Counted from the stretch's first letter, positions 31,108 to 40,717 are shown. The stretch: 64,000 nt of DNA from Dorea longicatena (GCF_025150085.1 NZ_CP102280.1:1251001-1315000); one strand, 5' to 3'. The notes: generated by a model from the sequence alone, not told the origin. Numbers and translations are program-made.

Positions 31108-31782
31108 TTGTATAAGATTTTAATCGTGGAAGATGATGAAACAATAGCAGGCGGACTGAAAAACCATTTGGAAAAATGGAATTATCAGGCAGAATGTATG
31201 ACGGATTTTAAAGACGTAATGGGAAAATTCGTGGAATTTGAGCCGCAGCTTGTGTTATTGGACATTGTGCTTCCATTTTTTAATGGATTTCACTGGTGTC
31301 AGGAGATCCGGAAGATCTCGAAGGTGCCGATCATTTTCCTGTCATCGGCGAATGATAATATGAATATTGTGATGGCAATGAATATGGGCGGCGATGAATT
31401 CATCGAGAAACCGTTTGACCTGAATGTGGTGACGGCAAAGGTGCAGGCCGTGTTAAGAAGAACCTATGAATTTCGTGGAACGGCAGATGTCATGGAGTGG
31501 AACGGTGCGATCCTGAATCTGGCAGATGCGACAGTTCTGTATCAGGACCAGAAACTGGAACTGAGCAAGAACGAATTCAAGATTCTGCAGATACTTCTGG
31601 AAAATACAGGGAAGATCGTAAGCCGTGAAAGTATTATGACGAGACTCTGGGACAGCAATGAATTTATTGATGACAATACACTGACGGTCAATGTGGCAAG
31701 ACTTCGTAAAAAAATGGAACAGATTGGCCTTGGCGGAAAGATCATCACAAAAAAAGGAATAGGATATATGGTGGAGGCATGA
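31108..31782 (+). CDS. Response regulator, OmpR/PhoB family (BceR-like)
   Basis: 224 codons from TTG 31108, with GGGGAGAAGAAAGA before it. The receiver domain shows KILIVEDDETIAGGL, the phospho-acceptor Asp52 in LVLLDIVLPFFNG, and the conserved Thr/Ser and Lys positions in IIFLSSAND and DEFIEKPFD. The C-terminal winged helix has LSKNEFKILQILLENTGKI and LTVNVARLRKKMEQIG, KGIGYMVEA. It is coupled to the kinase gene (ATGA overlap) and is followed by a Bce-type ABC transporter, so the likely job is to induce that transporter in response to cell-wall-active peptides. Confidence 0.92.
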   Translation: MYKILIVEDDETIAGGLKNHLEKWNYQAECMTDFKDVMGKFVEFEPQLVLLDIVLPFFNGFHWCQEIRKISKVPIIFLSSANDNMNIVMAMNMGGDEFIEKPFDLNVVTAKVQAVLRRTYEFRGTADVMEWNGAILNLADATVLYQDQKLELSKNEFKILQILLENTGKIVSRESIMTRLWDSNEFIDDNTLTVNVARLRKKMEQIGLGGKIITKKGIGYMVEA

Positions 31783-32795
31783 AACTGTTAATAGCATTTT
31801 TTAAAGATAAAACAAGAGAGATCAGCCTTTATGCCGGAACGGTCGGAATATTTATTGTTGTAGCATTTCTTTATAATATCAGGATGGATGCGTTGAAATA
31901 TGCACTGCTGCTGGTGATATTGTGGCTGCTCCTTTATGTAATAACGGAATATCATCGCTTCCGGAAGAAGCATCTTCTGCTGGAACGGTTTAAGAAGAGC
32001 ACGCAGGAGTGCACAAAAGAACTTCCAGAGTGCAGGAATCTTCTGGAACTGGATTATCAGGAATTACTGGGGATCTTTGACGAAAAGATTCTGGAGTTGA
32101 AATCAGAGGCAAGAATCAAAGGCCAGGACTTAAGTGATTATTATGGTATGTGGGTGCATCAGATCAAGACACCTATCGCTGCGATGCACATATTGCTGCA
32201 ATCGGTGGAAGATGAAAACCCGGCACTGCCGGAATTAAAAGAGATGAAGATGGAACTTTTTAAAATGGAACAGTATGTGGAGATGGTGCTGACGTATCTC
32301 CGCATGGAAGATATGTCTGGGGATCTGCAGTTTGAGAAGGTGTCTTTAGATAAGATTCTGAAACAATCTGTCCGGAAATATTCTCAGATGTTTATTCTTC
32401 AGAAGATCCGTCTGGATTACCGGCCGGTGGAACGAATAGTTCTTACAGATGAAAAATGGCTGGAGTTTGTGACAGAACAGATTCTGTCTAATGCTTTGAA
32501 ATACACAAAGAATGGCGGCGAGATTAGAATCTGTCTGGAAGAAAAAAGAGGACGGGAGTGTCTGGTGATCGAGGATAATGGAATCGGTATTCAGGCAGAA
32601 GATCTTCCTAGAGTATTTGAAAAAGGGTTTACCGGATATAATGGAAGAGCAGATAAGAAGTCTACCGGGATTGGACTGTATCTTTGCAAAAAGATCATGG
32701 ATAAGATGGGACATAAGATATGGATTGATTCAGAGGTGGGAAAAGGAACCCGTGTATATCTGGAATTGACAAGGAAAGAATGGAATCCGGAATAA
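31779..32795 (+). CDS. Intramembrane-sensing histidine kinase (BceS-like)
   Basis: 338 codons, ATG overlapping the regulator stop. Two membrane helices at ~18-33 and ~39-55 are separated by only about five residues, so there is no external sensor domain: the hallmark of intramembrane-sensing kinases that receive their signal from the partner transporter. The phospho-acceptor is His127 in YYGMWVHQIKTPIAAMH. The ATPase domain shows ILSNALKYTKNGG, VIEDNGIGIQAEDLPRVF and KKSTGIGLYLCKKI. The operon continues, after an operator-like repeat and a terminator-like hairpin, into the ABC transporter genes. Confidence 0.92.
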   Translation: MKLLIAFFKDKTREISLYAGTVGIFIVVAFLYNIRMDALKYALLLVILWLLLYVITEYHRFRKKHLLLERFKKSTQECTKELPECRNLLELDYQELLGIFDEKILELKSEARIKGQDLSDYYGMWVHQIKTPIAAMHILLQSVEDENPALPELKEMKMELFKMEQYVEMVLTYLRMEDMSGDLQFEKVSLDKILKQSVRKYSQMFILQKIRLDYRPVERIVLTDEKWLEFVTEQILSNALKYTKNGGEIRICLEEKRGRECLVIEDNGIGIQAEDLPRVFEKGFTGYNGRADKKSTGIGLYLCKKIMDKMGHKIWIDSEVGKGTRVYLELTRKEWNPE

Positions 32796-32817
32796 CGATC
32801 AGATAAAAAGAGAAAAC

Positions 32818-32833
32818 CTTACAGGAATGTAAG
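32818..32833 (+). promoter_or_regulatory. Inverted-repeat operator before the ABC transporter (BceR-box-like)
   Basis: CTTACA-GGAA-TGTAAG is a perfect 6-4-6 inverted repeat in the 142-base gap between kinase and ABC genes. The TNACA-N4-TGTAA form is the type of site bound by BceR-like regulators in Bacillota, so autoinduction of the transporter is likely. A hairpin with a T run follows at once. Confidence 0.6.
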
Positions 32834-32840
32834 ATTAAAC

Positions 32841-32887
32841 AGGGGAAATGTCACATGCTTCGATGGCAGGATATTTCCTCTTTTTTT
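32841..32887 (+). terminator. Terminator-like hairpin between kinase and ABC genes
   Basis: AGGGGAAAT (32841-32849) pairs with ATTTCCTCT (32873-32881, one G-T pair), followed by a run of T to 32887. It ends the regulator-kinase transcript or attenuates the one that starts near the operator. Confidence 0.65.
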
Positions 32888-32937
32888 ATAATAGATACCG
32901 TAAAGAAGAAATCTTAAAAAGAAAGGAAGAAAAACTT

Positions 32938-33705
32938 ATGTCATTACTGGAAGTAAAAAATGTGAAGAAGATATATACGACTCGTTTTGGGAGCAATCAG
33001 GTAGAGGCTTTAAGAGATGTGAATTTTACGGTAGAACGCGGGGAATATGTTGCAATCATGGGAGAGTCTGGATCGGGAAAGACGACTTTGCTGAATATTC
33101 TGGCGGCACTTGATAAACCGACAGAAGGAAAGGTTTATTTAAAAGACAGGGATCTGGGAAAATTAAAAGAAAAAGAGATCGCAACGTTCAGACGTCAGAA
33201 TCTCGGCTTTGTATTTCAGGATTTTAACCTGTTAGATACATTTTCATTAAAGGATAATATATTCCTGCCACTGGTATTATCCGGAAAGAAATATCCGGAG
33301 ATGGAAAAGAGATTAAAACCGATTGCAGAAAAACTTGGAATTGAAAAACTACTGGAGAAATATCCATATGAGGTGTCCGGTGGGCAGAAACAAAGAGCTG
33401 CAATTGCAAGAGCGCTGATCACGAAACCACAGCTGATTCTTGCCGATGAACCTTCGGGAGCACTGGATTCGAAAGCGGCAGACAGTCTGATGAATCTTTT
33501 TACAACGATTAACCAGGAAGGTCAGACGATTGTTATGGTGACACATAGTGTGAAAGCGGCGAGTAGTGCGAAAAGGGTGCTTTTTATCAAGGACGGAAAA
33601 GTATTCCATCAGCTTTACAGGGGGAATCTTACGAACGAAGAAATGTATGAAAGAATTTCAGATACGCTGAAGATTCTTACCACAGGAGGTGAGGAGGATG
33701 AATAA
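32938..33705 (+). CDS. ABC transporter ATP-binding protein (BceA-like)
   Basis: 255 codons; I chose ATG 32938 (MSLLEVKNVKKIYTTRFGSN) because GAAAGGAAGAAAAAC precedes it and because ABC domains of this family start so. Walker A GESGSGKTT at residues 42-50, Q-loop VFQDFNLLDTFS, signature VSGGQKQRAAIARAL, Walker B LILADEPSGALD and switch His in MVTHSVKAAS. The family powers permeases that protect against bacitracin-like and lantibiotic peptides rather than classical uptake. The stop overlaps the permease start. Confidence 0.93.
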   Translation: MSLLEVKNVKKIYTTRFGSNQVEALRDVNFTVERGEYVAIMGESGSGKTTLLNILAALDKPTEGKVYLKDRDLGKLKEKEIATFRRQNLGFVFQDFNLLDTFSLKDNIFLPLVLSGKKYPEMEKRLKPIAEKLGIEKLLEKYPYEVSGGQKQRAAIARALITKPQLILADEPSGALDSKAADSLMNLFTTINQEGQTIVMVTHSVKAASSAKRVLFIKDGKVFHQLYRGNLTNEEMYERISDTLKILTTGGEEDE

Positions 33706-35626
33706 TTTCATCTATGAAAAACTTGCTGTGACCAATCTTAAGAATAACCGTAAGACCTATGTACCCTATATCTTTACAGGTGTTCTGACCGTCATGATGT
33801 TCTATATCATTGACGCACTGAGCAAGGGGGAAGGTATTACCCAGAATACATTGAAGATATGTCTTCAGTATGCAACGGGTGTGATCATTGTATTTGCAGT
33901 GATTTTTCTGTTCTATACGAATAGTTTCCTGATCAAACGACGAAAGAAAGAGATCGGAGTATACAATATTCTTGGAATGGGAAAGCGGCATATTGCACGA
34001 ATGATGGCAGTTGAGACGATCCTGACGGCGGGAATCAGTATTCTTGGCGGTCTGGTGTTTGGAATAATATTTGGGAAACTGATGTATCTGCTGCTCCTTA
34101 AGATTCTGCACAATAGCGTAGATATGCAGTTTTCGGTTAATGGGACTGCAATTGTACAGACTGTCATATTATTTGCAGGAATTTTTCTTCTGACGTATTT
34201 ATATAACATTTTACAGATACAGCTGGTGAATCCGGTGGAACTTCTGCACGGAGGCAATCAGGGGGAGAAAGAGCCGAAGAGCAGATGGCTGCTTGTGATC
34301 GTCGGTGTGGCGGCACTTGGCAATGGTTACTGGATTGCACTTACAACAGAGGCACCGTTAGAAGCACTTTTGAAATTCTTTGTTGCAGTGGTCTGTGTGA
34401 TTATTGGAACTTATGCACTTTTTATTGCCGGAAGCATTGTGGTATTGAAAATACTCCGGAAAAATAAAGCTTATTATTATAATCCAAAGCATTTTACCAG
34501 TGTATCAGGCATGATCTATCGTATGAAACAAAACGGAGCGGGACTTGCGAACATCTGTGTGTTAAGTACGATGGTGCTGGTTATGGTATCCACAACGGTA
34601 TCTTTGTATGCGGGAATGGAAGATATTCTGGACTCACGTTTTCCGAGAGATGTTTCAATTGTCTGCAATGAAGCCGATACAAATAATGAAGAGACTCTTC
34701 AGAGACTGATAAAAGAACAATGTGAGAAAGCAGGGGTAAAAATAACAGACAGAGTCCGGTACAGATATGGCAGTATGAATGCGGTTTTGAAAGGAAATAA
34801 TCTGGAAAAGGTAGAGCAGTACTATCCGGACAATCATTTTTACTATGTAGAGATGATCACACAGGAAGAGTATAACCGGATAGAAAAACAGAATGTTTCG
34901 TTAAAGGAACAGGAGATACTGACCTATACCACGAACGGCAAATGTGGAAAAAAACAGATAAACATTGCAGGACAGAACTATCAGGTGAAAAAAGAACTGT
35001 CCGAGATGACGAGCCAGCCGAAGAGCACGGCAGAAATGTATAAGACATTATACATTGTATTTGCAAATGCAGAGCAGATTGAACGTATCGAGTCATTTTC
35101 TTATGCAGATAAATTCAACCTGAAGGGAGATGACGGAAAACAAAAAGAGACACTGGAACAGATACAGAACGAATTTTATGAAAAGTTTCCGGATGGAACG
35201 ATGGAAAGCCGTATGTTAAGCCGTTCTTCTTTTTATGAATTGTACGGCGGACTGTTCTTTATTGGAATCTATCTGGGAAGTATGTTTATTATGGCAACGG
35301 TACTGATCATTTATTATAAGCAGATATCGGAAGGCTATGATGACAGGGAGCGTTACCAGATCATGCAGAAGGTTGGCATGAGTAAAAAAGAAGTGAAGCG
35401 TTCCATAAGAAGCCAGGTCTTAAGCGTATTCTTCCTGCCGTTGGTTGTAGCAGTGATCCATGTTGCAGTAGCCTTTAAAGTAATGACAAAAATTCTGGGA
35501 GTATTAAATCTTACGAATGTATCGTTGTTTGCGGTATGCACAATCATTACGATAGCGGTGTTTGCGGTATTCTATATCATCGTTTACAGTATAACCGCGA
35601 AAGAATATTACCGGATCGTGAATTAA
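33698..35626 (+). CDS. FtsX-like ABC permease (BceB-like)
   Basis: 642 codons from ATG 33698, with AGGAGGTGAGGAGG before it. The N-terminal part has a first helix after KTYVPYIFTGVLTVMMFYII and the FtsX segment KRRKKEIGVYNILGMGKRHI with three helices; further helices occur at ~190-250. A large extracytoplasmic region of about 200 residues (LDSRFPRDVSIVCNEADTNN to about YAD..FNLKGDDGK) follows, then three C-terminal helices (FFIGIYLGSMFIMATVLIIY; VFFLPLVVAVIHVAVAF). That layout is typical of BceB-type permeases, which detect antimicrobial peptide complexes and signal to the kinase. The peptide recognised cannot be told. Confidence 0.9.
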   Translation: MNNFIYEKLAVTNLKNNRKTYVPYIFTGVLTVMMFYIIDALSKGEGITQNTLKICLQYATGVIIVFAVIFLFYTNSFLIKRRKKEIGVYNILGMGKRHIARMMAVETILTAGISILGGLVFGIIFGKLMYLLLLKILHNSVDMQFSVNGTAIVQTVILFAGIFLLTYLYNILQIQLVNPVELLHGGNQGEKEPKSRWLLVIVGVAALGNGYWIALTTEAPLEALLKFFVAVVCVIIGTYALFIAGSIVVLKILRKNKAYYYNPKHFTSVSGMIYRMKQNGAGLANICVLSTMVLVMVSTTVSLYAGMEDILDSRFPRDVSIVCNEADTNNEETLQRLIKEQCEKAGVKITDRVRYRYGSMNAVLKGNNLEKVEQYYPDNHFYYVEMITQEEYNRIEKQNVSLKEQEILTYTTNGKCGKKQINIAGQNYQVKKELSEMTSQPKSTAEMYKTLYIVFANAEQIERIESFSYADKFNLKGDDGKQKETLEQIQNEFYEKFPDGTMESRMLSRSSFYELYGGLFFIGIYLGSMFIMATVLIIYYKQISEGYDDRERYQIMQKVGMSKKEVKRSIRSQVLSVFFLPLVVAVIHVAVAFKVMTKILGVLNLTNVSLFAVCTIITIAVFAVFYIIVYSITAKEYYRIVN

Positions 35627-35642
35627 GATTAAGGGTTTACCA

Positions 35643-35671
35643 TTGACTTTGTATCTTTCAGGTTGTATTGT
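35643..35671 (+). promoter_or_regulatory. Promoter of the cupin gene
   Basis: TTGACT (35643-35648), 17-base spacer, TATTGT (35666-35671), about 40 bases before the gene. Confidence 0.55.
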
Positions 35672-35710
35672 TGTTTTAGAATGTTTTACGAATCAAGGAG
35701 GAACTTAAAA

Positions 35711-36055
35711 ATGACAAGAGAAGGCGAAAGAGAACTGGTAAAAGTGGAACATGTAAATGGCGGAGACGGTTATATTGTAAGAGAAGCAATGGTTACTTCG
35801 GAAGAAGTTGGAGAAGCCTGTAAGATGTATGCCAAGATTCATCTGGATCCGGGATGTGAAGTAGGATACCATTATCATCATGGTGAGACGGAGTCTTACT
35901 TCATTCTGACCGGACACGGAACTTATGACGATAACGGCGAAAAACAGCCGGCAAATCCTGGCGATCTGTTCCTGTGTAAAGACGGAGATGCACATGGAAT
36001 TAAGAACACCGGTGATGAAGAACTTACCTTTATGGCATTGATCTTAAAAAAATAA
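35711..36055 (+). CDS. Small cupin-domain protein
   Basis: 114 codons; ATG 35711 has AAGGAGGAAC before it. A single cupin_2 barrel: the first metal motif GYHYHHGETESYFILTGHG has the H-H-E pattern, and the second, PGDLFLCKDGDAHGIKNTGD, supplies the last His. The N-terminal part (EREVKVEHVNGGDGY-like strands) and length fit stand-alone cupins that bind a metal and a small sugar or organic acid. It has its own promoter and ends at an inverted repeat, so it is monocistronic. The substrate is unknown; isomerase, epimerase or sensor roles are all known in this fold. Confidence 0.85.
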   Translation: MTREGERELVKVEHVNGGDGYIVREAMVTSEEVGEACKMYAKIHLDPGCEVGYHYHHGETESYFILTGHGTYDDNGEKQPANPGDLFLCKDGDAHGIKNTGDEELTFMALILKK

Positions 36056-36071
36056 TATTGGAAAATATGAA

Positions 36072-36131
36072 AAACACCTGTCTGTAACTTGGATTATTTC
36101 AGGAATGATACCGGGCCGCAGACAGGTGTTT
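36072..36131. terminator. Perfect 13-bp inverted repeat between convergent genes
   Basis: AAACACCTGTCTG (36072-36084) and CAGACAGGTGTTT (36119-36131) are exact complements with a 34-base loop. On the minus strand the stem is followed by TTTTTC, so it can terminate the aminotransferase transcript; for the cupin transcript the T run is short. The long loop is unusual. Confidence 0.6.
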
Positions 36132-36182
36132 GTATTGCCATGCATTCGGAAGAAGCTGCCGGGGGCAGGTTCTCTGTATTGA

Positions 36183-37271
36183 TTATAATGAACGGAATAC
36201 ATCCAGCAGCCGGTCATTATCCTCTGGATTCATAATGCAGAACCGTACATATTCTCCGTTCAGGCTTTCGAAAGAAGAACAGTCCCGGATCATGAGATTC
36301 TGGTGAATCGCTTTTTCAAAGACATCGAAAGAAGTGAGTCCTTCTTTTAAGATCTTTACAAGAACAAAGTTGGCATAAGCCGGGTAAATCTTTACGGTAT
36401 CCAGTCCGGAAAGCTCTGTGCACATTCTGGTGCGCTCAGAATCAATGAGAGACCAGGTTTTCTGAATATAATCGGTATCTTTCAACATCCGTTCACCGGC
36501 GTAAGCCCCGATACTGTTCAGGCTCCACGGATTCTGGTGGGTAAGAAGTGTCTGAAGAAATGCCTGATTACTGGTGAGACCATAACCAAAGCGAAGTCCA
36601 GGTGCGGCGAAGAACTTGGATACACCGCGGATGACCATGAAGTTGTCGAATTCCGGTACAAGAGAAACTGCAGAGAGGGAAGTGCCTTCCGGTGCGAATT
36701 CGATATAAGTCTCATCGATCATAACGAAGATACCAAGTGACCGGCATACGGTTAACAGCTTTTTCATATCAGCGGTACTGATGGCTGAAGAGGTCGGGTT
36801 GTTCGGATTACAGATGATCAGAAGATCAATATCACTTTTCAGTGTATCGGTCAGATCGGAAATATCCAGTCTGAAATCCTGTTCTTCTTTCAGATTATAA
36901 TATTCCAGTGTGCCGCCGACCAGATTCAGCTCTCTTGCATATTCGGAATAGGTCGGTCCCAGAAGCAGCGCCCTTTTTGGTGCGCGCTGGCTGATCAGGA
37001 GTGAGATAAGCTCCGTAGAACCATTTCCGACAACAATATGTTCCGGCGAGGTATTGGTATATGCAGCAATTGCTTTTTTCAGATCTGTATAATCTCTGTC
37101 TGGATAACTGCTGATGATATCCAGATGTTCTGCGAGATCTTTTTTTACCTGTCCGGATAATCCGAGCGGGTTTACATTGGCGCCGAACAAAACAATCTTT
37201 TCCTTATCAAGGTGATAATAATCTGCGATCTTTTCCAGATCGCTTCCGTGAAATTCTGGTTTTTTTTTCAT
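36183..37271 (-). CDS. PLP-dependent aminotransferase, HisC/CobD-like
   Basis: 362 codons on the minus strand. ATG at 37271 (MKKKPEFHGSDLEKIADYYH) is preceded by AGGATGG; longer starts run through the promoter of the divergent gene. Fold-type I features: VGNGSTELISLLIS, ICNPNNPTSSAIS, VMIDETYIEFAPEG, the PLP Lys in RGVSKFFAAPGLRFGYGL and a late Arg in GEYVRFCIMN. The HGSD start and SKFFA-PGLR-GY phrase are closer to threonine-phosphate decarboxylase (CobD) and histidinol-phosphate aminotransferase than to aspartate enzymes. No cobalamin or histidine genes are nearby, so the reaction stays open. Confidence 0.85.
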   Translation of the reverse strand: MKKKPEFHGSDLEKIADYYHLDKEKIVLFGANVNPLGLSGQVKKDLAEHLDIISSYPDRDYTDLKKAIAAYTNTSPEHIVVGNGSTELISLLISQRAPKRALLLGPTYSEYARELNLVGGTLEYYNLKEEQDFRLDISDLTDTLKSDIDLLIICNPNNPTSSAISTADMKKLLTVCRSLGIFVMIDETYIEFAPEGTSLSAVSLVPEFDNFMVIRGVSKFFAAPGLRFGYGLTSNQAFLQTLLTHQNPWSLNSIGAYAGERMLKDTDYIQKTWSLIDSERTRMCTELSGLDTVKIYPAYANFVLVKILKEGLTSFDVFEKAIHQNLMIRDCSSFESLNGEYVRFCIMNPEDNDRLLDVFRSL

Positions 37272-37328
37272 AATTTTCCATCCTATCGACACAATTTTGA
37301 TATTTTCTCTTTCCGGCATTGCCATTCG

Positions 37329-37358
37329 TTGACAAACAATGCTATAATTTATTATAGT
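37329..37358 (+). promoter_or_regulatory. Promoter of the DUF5717-DUF5716-TPR operon
   Basis: TTGACA (37329-37334), 18-base spacer, TATAGT (37353-37358), about 42 bases before the first gene. Confidence 0.7.
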
Positions 37359-37399
37359 ATGTTTTAAGAAAAAAGCAACGAAAGAAGCAGGTGTAGGAC

Positions 37400-40300
37400 T
37401 TGAAAAATAAAATCCAAAAATTTTCAAAAGGCGACTTTCAGTTGATACGACCTGATGTTATATTCGATGAGACGAATCTGGTGCTCATTATAGGTGAAGG
37501 GGAAGTATACAGGGGAAGTTTTACAATGAGGGCGAATAATGAAGGCAGAATACGAGGACTCGTTTACTCGTCTTCTTTTCGTGTTCATTTTAAGGACCAG
37601 GGATTCGAGGGAAATCCGTCGAGGGTTGAGTTTACATATGACGGACGTGGGCTTCGTCCGGGACATGTAGAAGAAGGTAAATTTACGATCGTATGCAGCG
37701 GTGGTGAATATGAACTGTCGTTTACAGCTATTATAGAAAAACCATATGTGATGACAACGTATGGAAAAGTACAAAGCACAGATGATTTCCGAAAACTTGC
37801 GATCAAAGATTTTTCGGAAGCAGGAAGATTATTCCGGTCTAAAGAATTCTATGAGATTTTAAAATATGAAAATGAACGTACTTTCTATCTTTATGACAAT
37901 ATGCGTAAATGGTCTCTCAGTGAGCAGGCGATGGAAGAATTCATGGTGGGAATCAAGCAGAAAGAATGCATTTTCCTGACATTGCAGGGAGAAGGAATGC
38001 TGTTTGAAGATCTGACTGAGTCAACGAAAGGAACTTTGACTCTGATGAAGAATACCTGGGGATATATGCCGATCAAGATTGAGACAGTAGGAGATTTTAT
38101 CCGGGTATCAAGACCGGAAATCAGTACAGAAGATTTTGTGGGAAATGCACATGAGATAGAATATGTGGTAAGAGCAGAGAAGCTTCATGGAGGACGTAAT
38201 TACGGAGCACTGAAATTTGTGACACCGTATGAGACACTGACATATGAAGTGGAAGTACTGCAGAATCAGGAATATGACGAAGATCACAGGATGCCGGAAC
38301 TTCTGATGGCACAGATCGTAAAAGAATATGTAGGCTATATGGCAGGAAGAGTAAGCAGAGATCATTGGGTGGACAGTGCGATCGAGAAGATGGTTACACT
38401 TCGCAAATTAGAACCACTCAATGAGGTATACCAGCTCATGCTGGCTAATATTTATCTGCTTGGAGAGAAGATAGAAGAAGCCAAATGGATTCTGGAGAAT
38501 TATAATTATAACCGGTTTGCAATCGGGAAAGATCCACTGACAAACTGTTATTATCTTTACCTGACTGCAAAAATCCGTGGAGACGTGAATTATGAAGAAC
38601 GGGTACTGGATGAGGTTGGAAAGACATATATGCGTCATCAGGATTCCTGGTGGCTGCTTTATATGATCCTGAATCTGGATACACGCTATAAAAATCCGTA
38701 CAAACGTCTGGAAGTTCTGGAACAACAGTTTGAATATGGAATTCATTCGGTTATGTTCTATCTGGAAGCATATCTGTGTTATCAGGAAAAGCCAACGCTT
38801 CTTAAAAAGCTCGGAACATTCGAGATACAGGTGTTGAATTTTGCTACAAAATACCGGATGATGACAAAAGAACTGGCCCTTTATATTTCAAATTTTGCCA
38901 GCCAGCAGAAGAAATACAGTGATAATCTTTTCAGAATCCTGGAAAGAATCTATAAGATGTACGATGAACCGATGATCCTTAATACAATCTGTACACTTCT
39001 GATCAAAGGAAATAAAACAGAGAAAAAGTATTTCTTCTGGTATCAGAAGGCAGTAGATTCGGATCTTAAGATCGCACAGCTTTATGAATACTATATGATG
39101 ACAATTGATGAGGACAGTGCACACGGACCGCTTCCAAAATCACTGGTATTGTATTTTATGCATGGAAATGCACTGGATTATAAAAAAGCGGCATATCTCT
39201 ATGCAAGTCTTGTGATTCATGAGGAACAGGCTGGAGATCTGTATCTGAATTACCGGGAACAGATGGTAGCATTTACATGGGAACAATTGATGAAGCGCCA
39301 TATTACAGAATCACTGCGCACTTTATATAAACGCTTCTGCAAAGAAGATGAGATGTCTGCGGAGCGTATGGAGGCGATGCGTGACATTTGTTATTCCTAT
39401 GAAGTAAGAACAAAAGTACGTGGTATGAAGTGCGTTCTGGTTATTGAAAAGGACGGCTCTGTCCGTCAGCGTATTCCTTATGACGAGAAGAATGGGGCAA
39501 TTATATATCTGTATGACAAGGAATCAAGAATTGTCTGGGAGTCTGTGGAGGGAAGACACTATACGGATTCGATTCCGTATGAGACCAAGCGTCTGTTCTA
39601 TGAACCACGTTTTGTAGATATGTGCCGAAAGTATGCGGCATCTACGGGATTCTGGAATCAGGAGCCGGAAAAAGAAAAACCAGATTATGATAAGATCCTG
39701 GCAAAAGGAATCGATGCATTTGATGATAAAGATGTATTTCTGGTATGCAGCCGGAGGATCAGAGAAGAAAATTATACAGAAGATGATTTTCTAAGTTATC
39801 TTGCGTTTGAGATGTTCAGACGCGGCCAGTATGATAAAGTGACACTGACATATCTGGCGGAGTATTATTGCGGTGCAATCGGTGATATGAAACGGCTGTG
39901 GAAAGTGCTGAAGCAGTATGGTGTGCCATCATATAAGGTCAGCGAAAGAATTATCACTCAGATGGTATTTGCAGAGACGTTATATAAAGAAGAGCATATA
40001 TTTGAAGATTATTATCTGTCGGATAATGTATATTTCCGTCTGAAGCAGGCATATCTTGCATATGTATCCAGAGAATATATCGTATACGGACGTAATCTGG
40101 AAAAATGTGTATTTGAAATAATTGCAAACGAATGTGAAGAGAAAGAAGATCTGCCGGATGTATGTAAGATTGCACTCTTGAAGTATTATTCAGATAAAGA
40201 ATATTCTGAGGAAATGGCGGCGGTCCTTCATCAGGTAATAAGAGAAATGTGTGAAAAACAGCTGGTATTCCCATATTACCTGAAATATCCGGAAGAATGG

Positions 40301-40696
40301 TTAAGAGAAGTACAGCTTTATAATAAGGTTATGGCAGCATATCGTTGTAAGCCGGGAGGAAAGGTAAGGCTGTACTATAAGATGAAGCAAAAAGAAAGAG
40401 AAGAACTTGGATACAGAGCAGAAGCCATGATGCCTGTATATGAGAATCTTTATGTAAAGCAGTTTGTGCTTTATGATGATGAGTCTGTAAGCTATTATTT
40501 CCAGGAGTCCGGAAATGGAGAAATGATCACTACAGATAAGAAGACACTGGAAACTGATAAAGAACGCATTTACGCGGGAAAATATCAGCAGTTGAATGAA
40601 ATGACAGGTATGGACTCTGAGGCAGAACGCAAAAAAGCTATGCTGGAATTCGAGGAAGAAGAACAGATGGCGAATCAGATATTTAAGATATATTAA
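37400..40696 (+). CDS. Large DUF5717-family protein of unknown function
   Basis: 1098 codons from TTG 37400, with AGGTGTAGGAC before it. The first ~330 residues are beta-rich and repetitive (YRGSFTMRANNEGRIRG; RVEFTYDGRGLRPGHVEEG; GTLTLMKNTWGYMPI), like Ig-type units; the rest is helical and TPR-like (EPLNEVYQLMLANIYLLGE; EEAKWILENYNYNRFA; KKYSDNLFRILERIYKMY). It ends in a beta-like part (GKVRLYYKMKQKEREELG) and an acidic tail. No catalytic motif, signal peptide or membrane helix is visible. The family is, as far as I recall, confined to Lachnospiraceae and relatives, and always next to the HSP70-like gene that follows 21 bases later. Confidence 0.8.
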   Translation: MKNKIQKFSKGDFQLIRPDVIFDETNLVLIIGEGEVYRGSFTMRANNEGRIRGLVYSSSFRVHFKDQGFEGNPSRVEFTYDGRGLRPGHVEEGKFTIVCSGGEYELSFTAIIEKPYVMTTYGKVQSTDDFRKLAIKDFSEAGRLFRSKEFYEILKYENERTFYLYDNMRKWSLSEQAMEEFMVGIKQKECIFLTLQGEGMLFEDLTESTKGTLTLMKNTWGYMPIKIETVGDFIRVSRPEISTEDFVGNAHEIEYVVRAEKLHGGRNYGALKFVTPYETLTYEVEVLQNQEYDEDHRMPELLMAQIVKEYVGYMAGRVSRDHWVDSAIEKMVTLRKLEPLNEVYQLMLANIYLLGEKIEEAKWILENYNYNRFAIGKDPLTNCYYLYLTAKIRGDVNYEERVLDEVGKTYMRHQDSWWLLYMILNLDTRYKNPYKRLEVLEQQFEYGIHSVMFYLEAYLCYQEKPTLLKKLGTFEIQVLNFATKYRMMTKELALYISNFASQQKKYSDNLFRILERIYKMYDEPMILNTICTLLIKGNKTEKKYFFWYQKAVDSDLKIAQLYEYYMMTIDEDSAHGPLPKSLVLYFMHGNALDYKKAAYLYASLVIHEEQAGDLYLNYREQMVAFTWEQLMKRHITESLRTLYKRFCKEDEMSAERMEAMRDICYSYEVRTKVRGMKCVLVIEKDGSVRQRIPYDEKNGAIIYLYDKESRIVWESVEGRHYTDSIPYETKRLFYEPRFVDMCRKYAASTGFWNQEPEKEKPDYDKILAKGIDAFDDKDVFLVCSRRIREENYTEDDFLSYLAFEMFRRGQYDKVTLTYLAEYYCGAIGDMKRLWKVLKQYGVPSYKVSERIITQMVFAETLYKEEHIFEDYYLSDNVYFRLKQAYLAYVSREYIVYGRNLEKCVFEIIANECEEKEDLPDVCKIALLKYYSDKEYSEEMAAVLHQVIREMCEKQLVFPYYLKYPEEWLREVQLYNKVMAAYRCKPGGKVRLYYKMKQKEREELGYRAEAMMPVYENLYVKQFVLYDDESVSYYFQESGNGEMITTDKKTLETDKERIYAGKYQQLNEMTGMDSEAERKKAMLEFEEEEQMANQIFKIY

Positions 40697-40717
40697 TGAA
40701 GAAAGGAGGAGATGATA

